A stretch of 19,935 nt of DNA, from NCBI GenBank assembly GCA_035513215.1, contig DATKCK010000103.1:1-19935 (forward strand), given 5' to 3'. Positions within the stretch are counted from its first letter, which is position 1, and each line of letters begins with the position of its first letter. Shown piece by piece: positions 1 to 5,022 of the stretch. A program made the position numbers and the translations under genes. The DNA comes from DATCZB01 sp035513215 (GTDB taxonomy: Bacteria; Pseudomonadota; Gammaproteobacteria; Steroidobacterales; Rariloculaceae). The notes below the pieces were generated by a model, which did no database searches, had not been told where the DNA came from, and saw only the letters and a program-made list of their open reading frames with translations.

Positions 1-28
1 AGACTTCAGAATCAACCGTAGCGCGGGC

Positions 29-133
29 GCCTAACAAAGGGATGGAGCTGACAGGCAAAAGCGGCACGCCCTTTGCAAAGAGAAGAGCAAAGGGCGTGCC
101 GCTTTTGCCTGCAGCTCATCCCAAACGTTAGGC
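29..133 (+). repeat. attC: integron attC recombination site 1
   Basis: The site runs from the R'' box GCCTAAC (29-35) to the R' box GTTAGGC (127-133), 105 bp in all. The two halves are nearly perfect inverted repeats and would fold into one long hairpin. The left arm has two extra bases with no partner (a G at 44/45 and an A at 51). This is the asymmetry by which integron integrases choose the strand of a folded attC. It closes the cassette whose body lies left of the window; bases 1-28 are the tail of that cassette. Two further sites of the same length and almost the same sequence follow. Confidence 0.9.
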
Positions 134-180
134 GCCGCGAAACGCTGTGCCACTCGGGCTAACCGAGGTATCGTATCGTC

Positions 181-675
181 ATGCCAAAGCCGCGCGTCTA
201 TGTCGAGACTACGATTCCGAGCTTCTACTACGAATCTCGGACAGCAACAGATATCGTGGCGCGGCGCGACTGGACACGCCAGTGGTGGGACGACGCTTCC
301 GAAAGGTACGCGCTGGTTACCAGCGCGGCGGTTTTGGATGAGCTTGCTGGTGGGTCGGCGGAACGTAGCGAGAAGCGACTGGCCCTCGTGCGCGAGCTAC
401 CGCTACTGCCAATTGCGCCAGCGATCACGGAGATCGTCGAGGCCTATATTTCGCACAAGGTAATGCCCGCGGACCCTGCGGGAGACGCGCTTCATCTGGC
501 GCTTGCGTCATTCCACAAATGCGAGTTCTTGGTCACTTGGAATTGCCAGCATCTTGCGAACGCCAACAAGTTTGGCCATATTCGCCGTGTCAACACACTT
601 CTTGGGCTTTTGGTGCCGGCACTGGTCACGCCGCTAGAGCTATTGGGTGCAGACGATGAAACGGAAACATACTGA
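181..675 (+). CDS. PIN-domain protein, VapC-like putative toxin (cassette gene)
   Basis: This 164-residue protein has the layout of a PIN-fold ribonuclease. The N-terminal strand reads VYVETTIPSF, with Glu9 where the first acidic residue usually sits. It is followed by LDELAGG with Glu54, then DPAGDALHLALA with Asp98 and Asp102, and the late strand VTWNCQHLAN with Asn121. PIN proteins of this size are usually metal-dependent RNases, most often toxins. The gene starts 48 bp after attC1, as the first gene of its cassette. A purine-rich stretch ending at 168 could be its ribosome-binding site. The last 20 bp overlap the next small gene, so the two are probably translationally coupled and may form a toxin-antitoxin pair. 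The fold is fairly sure; toxicity and target are inferred. Confidence 0.85.
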   Translation: MPKPRVYVETTIPSFYYESRTATDIVARRDWTRQWWDDASERYALVTSAAVLDELAGGSAERSEKRLALVRELPLLPIAPAITEIVEAYISHKVMPADPAGDALHLALASFHKCEFLVTWNCQHLANANKFGHIRRVNTLLGLLVPALVTPLELLGADDETETY

Positions 676-835
676 TCCAGTAATCGACGAAGTGCGAGCC
701 GTGCGTCATAGCATTTCAGCGCGCTTCAAGCACGACCCGGCGAAACTGGTTGCGCATTACGTGGAGCTTCAGAAGCAGTATCAAGATCGGCTTGTCCATA
801 CTGAAGAGTCGGAAAAGCGCGCAAGTGGCACCTAA
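656..835 (+). CDS. small charged protein, putative antitoxin partner of the PIN protein
   Basis: This is a 59-residue protein, starting at ATG 656 inside the end of the PIN gene; an in-frame GTG at 647 is possible but less likely. It begins MKRKHTDPVIDEVRAVRHSI and continues through a helical, charged segment (RFKHDPAKLVAHYVELQKQY). I recognise the general look of small proteins often found next to PIN or similar toxins, but no DNA-binding motif can be named with certainty. Its stop codon TAA (833-835) lies inside the R'' box of the following attC, which is typical of tightly packed cassettes. Overlap with the PIN gene and sharing one cassette suggest an antitoxin. The order, toxin first, is the less common one, as also seen in higBA. 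Confidence 0.7.
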   Translation: MKRKHTDPVIDEVRAVRHSISARFKHDPAKLVAHYVELQKQYQDRLVHTEESEKRASGT

Positions 836-934
836 CAATGGGATGGAGCTGACAGGCAAAAGCGTCACGCCCTTTGCAAGAGGAAGAGCAAAGGGCGCGC
901 CGCTTTTGCCTGCAGCTCATCCCAGGCGTTAGGC
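830..934 (+). repeat. attC: integron attC recombination site 2
   Basis: The R'' box is ACCTAAC (830-836) and the R' box GTTAGGC (928-934), again 105 bp. Arms and loop are almost identical to site 1, including the two unpaired left-arm bases. It ends the PIN cassette; recombination would fall after the first G of the R' box. Confidence 0.9.
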
Positions 935-951
935 GGCCGAATTCCGCTCTT

Positions 952-975
952 GTAACCTGTAACGTACTAGGTTAC
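952..975 (+). promoter_or_regulatory. inverted repeat, probable HigA operator of the higBA cassette
   Basis: A perfect 7-bp inverted repeat, GTAACCT (952-958) and AGGTTAC (969-975), is separated by 10 bp. It lies 10 bp upstream of higB and just after the attC. HigA-type antitoxins bind such palindromes over their own promoter, so this is the likely autoregulatory operator. It suggests the cassette brings its own promoter. No mapped promoter can be claimed. Confidence 0.55.
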
Positions 976-985
976 GATACGAGGC

Positions 986-1264
986 GTGATCAGGGGATTC
1001 AAGCACCGTGGCCTCGAGCGATTCTTTCTTCGCGGTACACGTGCTGGAATCCAAGCGGCGCATTCGAATCGAATTCGCCTGATTCTGGGCCGGCTGCACG
1101 CATCGCCGTCGCCACAAGATATGAATCTGCCGGGGTTGCATCTGCATGAGCTCAAAGGCAAGCGGCGAGGCACTTGGGCTGTCCGGGTCAGCGGGAACTG
1201 GCGGATCACCTTTCGATTTGAGGGCGAAGATGCCGTAGACGTGGACTATGAGGATTACCATTAG
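986..1264 (+). CDS. higB: HigB-family toxin (RelE superfamily mRNA endonuclease)
   Basis: This 92-residue protein has the standard HigB pattern. It opens with MIRGFKHRGLERFF. The middle segment NLPGLHLHELKGKRRGTWAV is followed by the core NWRITFRFEGEDAVDVDYEDYH, ending at the family's usual C-terminus. Known members cut mRNA at the ribosome and are neutralised by HigA. The start is GTG at 986, with a GAGG only 1 bp upstream, so initiation is probably weak. The stop is immediately followed by the higA ATG with no gap. The toxin-before-antitoxin order is the rule for higBA. Length and key segments are complete, so it is probably functional. Confidence 0.93.
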   Translation: MIRGFKHRGLERFFLRGTRAGIQAAHSNRIRLILGRLHASPSPQDMNLPGLHLHELKGKRRGTWAVRVSGNWRITFRFEGEDAVDVDYEDYH

Positions 1265-1552
1265 ATGAAGATGCACAATCCCCCACATCCCGGAGAGGTT
1301 CTCAAGGAGTTTTGCCTAGAGCCACTTGATCTGAGCGTGACGCGTGCAGCTGAGGCGCTCGGGGTAAGCCGAAAGACGCTCTCTGCAATTTTGAATGGTC
1401 GGGCCGGCATCAGTCCTGAGATGGCGCTGCGGTTGTCCAAGGCTTTTGGCACGTCACCCGAGAGTTGGCTTAATCAGCAGATGCACTATGACCTGTGGGC
1501 AACCGAGAGGCAGGTAGGCAAGCTTAACGTTGAAAAGTTGTCCGCCGCCTAG
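1265..1552 (+). CDS. higA: HigA-family antitoxin with XRE helix-turn-helix
   Basis: This 95-residue protein begins with the family hallmark HNPPHPGEVLKEF. A helix-turn-helix of about residues 24-58 follows (VTRAAEALGVSRKTLSAILN, then GRAGISPEMALRLSKAFG). The C-terminal part SPESWLNQQMHYDLW is also typical. It binds and neutralises HigB and represses the shared promoter, probably through the inverted repeat at 952-975. ATG 1265 directly abuts the higB stop. The two genes fill one integron cassette, a frequent location for addiction modules that stabilise cassette arrays. Confidence 0.94.
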   Translation: MKMHNPPHPGEVLKEFCLEPLDLSVTRAAEALGVSRKTLSAILNGRAGISPEMALRLSKAFGTSPESWLNQQMHYDLWATERQVGKLNVEKLSAA

Positions 1553-1633
1553 CAAGTGACAGCGATAAGCAGTGGGCAAGCTCGACGTACGTCAAGGTGA
1601 CCGAGCGCCGGTACATGGAGCGGAGCACGCGCC

Positions 1634-1738
1634 GCCTAACACTGGGATGGAGCGGACAGTCAAAAGCGTCACGCCGGTTGCAAGAAGAAGAGCAAAGGGC
1701 GCGCCGCTTTTGCCCGCAGCTCGTCCCAGGCGTTAGGC
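1634..1738 (+). repeat. attC: integron attC recombination site 3
   Basis: The R'' box is GCCTAAC (1634-1640) and the R' box GTTAGGC (1732-1738), 105 bp. It matches sites 1 and 2 except for scattered substitutions in the arms (for example GGACAGTC in the left arm and CCCGCAGCTCG in the right), so pairing is a little weaker. It closes the higBA cassette. The 80 bp before it (1553-1633) show no gene. Confidence 0.88.
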
Positions 1739-1781
1739 GGCATTGAAGGACGGTCACAAGGTTGAGAAGACTGGGAACGCG

Positions 1782-2039
1782 ATGAGCTCCGACGAGGAAA
1801 TCAGGTCGCTGTTGAAGCAGATCGAAGAGAATCAGCGGACGGCGCTTGGAGTTCAGCGGGAGCATCTTGACTTAGCAAAGGAGCAGCTGGAGCGTTCGAA
1901 TCAATCGATCCGGGAAAGCATCGAACTTCAGCGTTCGGCAGTTGCCAGGCAGTCGCGATTAGCGAAGATTCTCTTGCCTATTGTTGGCATTCTGTTGGTA
2001 CTGATCGTGTACCTGCTCATCCGATGGGACATTCTGTAG
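1782..2039 (+). CDS. small coiled-coil protein with a C-terminal membrane anchor (cassette gene)
   Basis: The start is taken as ATG 1782, giving 85 residues; an in-frame TTG at 1743 would add 13 residues that look uncharacteristic. Residues 1-60 are acidic/basic and rich in Glu, Gln, Leu and Arg with heptad-like spacing (IRSLLKQIEENQR, LAKEQLERSNQSIRESIELQ), predicting a coiled coil. Residues 61-80 are a single strongly hydrophobic helix (ILLPIVGILLVLIVYLLI), followed by a short RWDIL tail. This is the pattern of a tail-anchored inner-membrane protein with its coiled coil in the cytoplasm. It is alone in its cassette. I do not know its function. Its small size and anchor would fit a defence, stress or membrane-organising accessory, but that is speculation. 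Confidence 0.75.
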   Translation: MSSDEEIRSLLKQIEENQRTALGVQREHLDLAKEQLERSNQSIRESIELQRSAVARQSRLAKILLPIVGILLVLIVYLLIRWDIL

Positions 2040-2124
2040 ACATCGCAGTCACGCAAGTTGTTCACACGCTGACTCGGCGGAGCGAGCGGAATGCCGACGT
2101 TGAAACAGCCGGTGGGCGCCTCGA

Positions 2125-2168
2125 ACGCGCGCGCCGCTTTTCCCTGCAGCTCATCCCGGGTGTTAGCG
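2125..2168 (+). repeat. degenerate attC site, right half only
   Basis: From about 2128 the sequence repeats the right arm of the other attC sites (GCGCGCCGCTTTT, then CTGCAGCTCATCCC) and ends in the R'-like box GTTAGCG (2162-2168). No matching left arm is found in the preceding 90 bp (2040-2124), so the site cannot fold as a full hairpin. The bases between the preceding stop codon and this half site hold no gene that I can see. Confidence 0.65.
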
Positions 2169-2172
2169 AGCT

Positions 2173-2961
2173 ATGAAAGCGCATCGAATCGTCACGTTAT
2201 TGGCAGCCCTGTCTGGGACAGTCGTGCTCGGACAGGAAATAGAAGTAAGGGAACTCGGAAATAGTCGATTGGAGTTCACGTTAATCGCCGACGAAATCCT
2301 TGATGAGGCAGCGGCCCAACGATTGTTGCGGCCTCGTGTCGAGGAGGAATGTGGCGACGTCGAAGCGAGTTTCGGGCGATACCGCTTCGAGAGCCTCGAG
2401 CCTTTGCGCCCAGACGATGATTCTGAACGGTCATCGTCGTATCGATTCATTCAAGAGATTACTTGTGGTGCCGCTGAATCGAGATTGACCATCGACCGCG
2501 AGATGGGTATCGAACGCAAGGATCCCGCGCAACAGTTGGAGGCGTTTATCCGCGCCGTATCGATTCGATTCTTGGAAGATAGATCCAGCGGAGCCTTCGA
2601 AGATGCATGCGCAGCACTATCCACACAGATGAGGTCCTTTGCCACGCGTGAGGCGTGGAGCGCGCGAGCGCAAGAGTTTAACGAGAGTTCTGGGGCAATG
2701 GAGGCCGCGACTGTTTGGCGGGTCACTGTATACGACAACCCCCAAGGAGCTCCGACGCCTGGGACCTATATCGCAGCGGACTATGAGATCGAGTACGAGA
2801 GCATTGCTCTGCAATGCGGGTATTTGATGTGGTTCGAGCTTCCGAAGCAGCGGTATGTCGTTCTGAGGGAGGAATCGGGAATCCTTCCCGCTGAAATTGT
2901 CGAGCGGATCCCAGAAGACCAGCTACCCGAAGTAAAGATCCAGCTGGGGTGCGCTCGCTAG
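2173..2961 (+). CDS. secreted protein with DUF4019-like C-terminal domain (cassette gene)
   Basis: This is a 262-residue protein. The first 20 residues (MKAHRIVTLLAALSGTVVLG) are a classic Sec signal peptide, so the product is exported, probably to the periplasm. After it come an acidic domain of unknown type with several Cys (about residues 60, 98, 145) and a C-terminal domain of about residues 150-245. That domain has AWSARAQEFNESSGAMEA, PGTYIAADYEIEYESIA and the closing RYVVLREESG. This resembles DUF4019, whose role is unknown. The start lies 5 bp after the attC R' box, typical of a cassette gene, and the stop runs into a half attC. Family assignment is tentative; export is well supported. 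Confidence 0.75.
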   Translation: MKAHRIVTLLAALSGTVVLGQEIEVRELGNSRLEFTLIADEILDEAAAQRLLRPRVEEECGDVEASFGRYRFESLEPLRPDDDSERSSSYRFIQEITCGAAESRLTIDREMGIERKDPAQQLEAFIRAVSIRFLEDRSSGAFEDACAALSTQMRSFATREAWSARAQEFNESSGAMEAATVWRVTVYDNPQGAPTPGTYIAADYEIEYESIALQCGYLMWFELPKQRYVVLREESGILPAEIVERIPEDQLPEVKIQLGCAR

Positions 2962-2980
2962 CAAAGGGATGGAGCTGGCC
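2956..2980 (+). repeat. degenerate attC site, left half only
   Basis: After a CGCTAGCA box (2956-2963), which overlaps the stop codon, the sequence AAAGGGATGGAGCTG matches the left arm of the intact attC sites, then similarity stops. There is no right arm before the tRNA-derived repeat region. The box is complementary, with one mismatch, to the R' box TGTTAGCG at 2161-2168. That is as expected for the two ends of one cassette, so 2163 to about 2980 was one mobile unit. Confidence 0.6.
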
Positions 2981-3006
2981 TTAAGCGTTTGCATTGATCG
3001 GGCGGC

Positions 3007-3137
3007 GGCTCAATGTCAGCTGAGCTCACGCAAGGCTCACGCAGGGATGCGCAGCAGGAAAGAGTAGTAGTAAGTAAATTCTTGAAATAAATGGTGGGCC
3101 CGCCAGGACTCGAACCTGGGACCAAGGGATTATGAGT
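3007..3137. repeat. left att-like direct repeat: tRNA-Ile2 3' half plus flank
   Basis: This 131-bp stretch repeats 7491-7620 in the same orientation. Bases 3082-3137 are identical to 7565-7620 and contain the tRNA 3' half from the anticodon loop to CCA (3092-3137). Bases 3007-3081 match 7491-7564 with about a dozen differences. The tRNA 5' half is missing: beyond 3137 the sequence is unrelated and cannot rebuild the anticodon stem, so this copy is not a tRNA gene. Duplication of a tRNA 3' end is the standard trace of tyrosine-recombinase integration (attL/attR). Confidence 0.85.
3025..3044 (+). repeat. tandem pair of CTCACGCA motifs, putative recombinase arm site
   Basis: CTCACGCAA (3025-3033) and CTCACGCAG (3036-3044) are repeated in tandem with an 11-bp period, one helical turn, about 50 bp outside the tRNA-derived core. 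The same pair occurs near the other core copy and at 3231-3250. Paired direct repeats at this distance are what arm-type integrase or excisionase sites look like; the role is inferred. Confidence 0.5.
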
Positions 3138-3230
3138 ACTCAGGACTAAGTCCGGGGCCTTTGTATATCAACCACTTACCGGGGCGTCCGTTGCCCGATT
3201 GCTGGACGATGCAGGACGAAGCGGGACTGA

Positions 3231-3250
3231 TTCACGCAAAAGTCACGCAA
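3231..3250 (+). repeat. second tandem pair of TCACGCAA motifs
   Basis: TTCACGCAA (3231-3239) and GTCACGCAA (3242-3250) are spaced 11 bp apart, in the same orientation as the pairs at 3025-3044 and 7509-7527. This pair lies on the opposite side of the left tRNA-derived core, about 95 bp from it, as would be expected of the other attP arm. Confidence 0.45.
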
Positions 3251-3419
3251 TGTCCCGATAGCCGCTGACCTTACGGATGCCGGGCGGGAGGCCCAATTGC
3301 GGTCCGAGTCGGAGTACGTCTGCAGCACGGAGACTCGCCTCGGGCGCCGCGCGATCCATTCAATAGCAACCGTTCTCGCCTGCTCCGCGAGCGATGCAAG
3401 GTCGAACATTGTTTGGTAG

Positions 3420-3554
3420 GCGACGCACGACATCAAACGCAAGCCAGACCGGGTCGACATGCTGGCGAGAATGCACGGGTTTCTGGCAGAGCACATCGGG
3501 CCGCCGCTGACCGATGAGGAAAGTGCAGTGGCCGGGTCGCGGTGGCAGCCCTAG
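3420..3554 (+). pseudogene. possible C-terminal fragment of a degraded protein gene
   Basis: An open frame of 44 codons ends at TAG 3552-3554. It reads HDIKRKPDRVDMLARMHGFL and then AEHIGPPLTDEE. The composition and the helix ending in FLAEHIG are like the last helix of serine hydrolases of the prolyl-oligopeptidase (S9) type, but the stretch is too short for a firm call. No start or catalytic region is present. It is more likely a remnant of a deleted gene than a real short gene. Confidence 0.25.
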
Positions 3555-3637
3555 CAGGCGCTTGGCCCAGGCGACTTGCACGCGCCTGTCGTCGCGACCA
3601 TTCTGGCGTGACTGCAGGCTACGCTTGAGATCTCAGC

Positions 3638-3736
3638 ATGATAAAAGGCATCGCCGCCGATCTTAAACATGCCCTGCGCCTGTACGCCGGCGGTCATCGA
3701 ACGGATTACGCCTGGGTACTGACGACCCTGTCTGGC
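3638..3736 (+). pseudogene. possible N-terminal fragment of an ABC-type permease gene
   Basis: ATG 3638 opens MIKGIAADLKHALRLYAGGH, and a little further on comes WVLTTLSG. This resembles the start of MacB/ADOP-type permeases, which typically begin with a short cytoplasmic DLRHALR segment followed by a hydrophobic VLTLALG stretch. Similarity ends near 3736. The frame then runs antisense into the end of the EAL gene and stops at 3793. The expected membrane helices are absent, so at best it is a truncated remnant marking an old deletion or insertion junction. Confidence 0.3.
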
Positions 3737-5022
3737 CGGGGCTGCTGCAGATATTGCAGGAATTGTTCCTGCACCACTGGTCTCGAAAAGTGAAAACCCT
3801 GCAGGACGTCGCAGCCGAGCTGCAGCAGAAGTTCTGCCGCCTGCGCCGTCTCGACGCCTTCCGCCACGACCGTCAGCTCGAAGGCGTGAGCGAGGTCGAT
3901 GATCGACCTGACCAGCCGGCGGTTGCGATCGTCGGCGTCCATCGCAACGATGAACGACTTGTCGATCTTGACTTCGTCCGCCGGGATGTCCCTGAAGTAG
4001 GCGAGTGAGGAGTTACCCGTGCCGAAATCGTCAATGGAGACCCTGACGCCGGTGTCCCGCAGGGCCCGCAGGACCCGAAGCGCGGCACCGCCGGCCGAGA
4101 TGATACCGTTCTCGGTGACTTCCACGGTGAATCGTCGGATGTCGAGACCCCAGATCGCCGCCACGTGCCGGATATAACCCAGGACGTCGCCGTACTCGAT
4201 GGTGGCGGGCGACACATTAACGGCGACGTGCAACGCACCGTGGACGGACGGCCACTCGGCGGCGTCCCGGGCGGCGCTGTGCAGCGTGAACTCGGACAAC
4301 GTATCGATCAGTTCACTGCGCTCCGCCACGGCGATGAATCGCTCCGGGGACACGGGACCACGTTGCGGGCTATTCCAGCGCATGAGGGCTTCCGCGCCGC
4401 ATGGCGATAGCGTCCGCGCATCCACCTTCGGCTGGTAGCACAAGTGCAGCTCGCTGTTCTTGATACCGGCACGCAACTCTGCTTCCAGGTCCCACTCGTC
4501 GGTCAGCTGACGAGTATCTTCCGGCCGGTAGAGCGCGAACGCGACCTGCTCCCGGCGCGCGGATTCGACCGCGAATTCGCTGTGCCGCAGCAGGAGTTCG
4601 GCAGAATTGCCATGCTGCGGGAACAGTGCGGCGCCCGCGCAGGCATCGAGGCCGATTCCGGTGCCACCGGGCGCTGCCAGCTCGGCAGCCGTTCGTGCCA
4701 TGCGATTCGCGGCCAGTACCAGGTGCCCGGCGTTTCTCACGTCGTCCAGCACGACGCCGAAGCGATCATCGGAGAGGGGCAGCAACCAGTCCTGGTCGCG
4801 TAACAGCTCGCGCAGCGCCACGATGAATCGTCGATAGAGCGATTGCCCGGCGCGATACCCCGTCGTCGTGTTGATGCGATGGAGGTTGCCGAGATGAATG
4901 ACGACAAGCCCGCAGAGTGCGCCCGGCCGGCGCCTGGCTGCGAGAAACTCGTCGAGCCGGTACAGAAATGCGACGTGCCCCGTCGTCTGTTCCGAGACGG
5001 TCTCTGCGGCCACGGCGCTCAC
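3706..5022 (-). CDS. cyclic-di-GMP phosphodiesterase with degenerate GGDEF and intact EAL domain
   Basis: This is a 438-residue cytoplasmic protein with no signal peptide or membrane helix. Residues about 15-165 form a GGDEF fold whose active-site motif is degraded (SDDRF at 84-88), so cyclase activity is unlikely. Residues about 178-425 form an EAL domain with every hallmark: EALMRW (211-216), Asn269 in VNVS, Glu301/Glu304 in VEVTEN, Asp331-Asp332 in DDFGTG, Lys352 in KIDKSF, Glu388 in VAEGVE, and QGF at 408-410. It should hydrolyse c-di-GMP to pGpG, perhaps with the dead GGDEF as a GTP-sensing module. The start is GTG 5022, overlapping the upstream HD-GYP stop in a GTGA. The two are therefore one operon and probably translationally coupled. 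Confidence 0.93.
   Translation of the reverse strand: MSAVAAETVSEQTTGHVAFLYRLDEFLAARRRPGALCGLVVIHLGNLHRINTTTGYRAGQSLYRRFIVALRELLRDQDWLLPLSDDRFGVVLDDVRNAGHLVLAANRMARTAAELAAPGGTGIGLDACAGAALFPQHGNSAELLLRHSEFAVESARREQVAFALYRPEDTRQLTDEWDLEAELRAGIKNSELHLCYQPKVDARTLSPCGAEALMRWNSPQRGPVSPERFIAVAERSELIDTLSEFTLHSAARDAAEWPSVHGALHVAVNVSPATIEYGDVLGYIRHVAAIWGLDIRRFTVEVTENGIISAGGAALRVLRALRDTGVRVSIDDFGTGNSSLAYFRDIPADEVKIDKSFIVAMDADDRNRRLVRSIIDLAHAFELTVVAEGVETAQAAELLLQLGCDVLQGFHFSRPVVQEQFLQYLQQPRPDRVVSTQA

Larger units (their letters stand above)
3138..3637. other. gene-poor 500 bp inside the left end of the att-flanked segment
   Basis: No intact gene is seen on either strand. The left part carries a TCACGCAA tandem pair (3231-3250). 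Open frames on the minus strand (3176-3496 and 3360-3581) have no recognisable domain. A short plus-strand frame at 3420-3554 has protein-like composition and is listed separately. The stretch looks like an element end joined to eroded coding DNA. Confidence 0.5.

Noticed and set aside
750..932. Short frame translating the attC site (MELTGKSVTPFARGRAKGAP)
   Set aside because: Such peptides arise whenever an attC hairpin is translated; there is no separate ribosome-binding site or gene.
29..1738. CRISPR-like reading of the repeated 105-bp elements
   Set aside because: The repeats are 0.8 kb apart with genes between them and are long palindromes bounded by RYYYAAC/GTTRRRY boxes, which fits attC and not CRISPR.
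3092..3137. A second tRNA gene
   Set aside because: Only the 3' half is present; the neighbouring bases cannot form the anticodon, D or acceptor stems.
3176..3496. Minus-strand frame that might have been an integrase remnant beside the att copy
   Set aside because: None of the tyrosine recombinase boxes (R, HxxR, Y) can be seen, nor any other domain.
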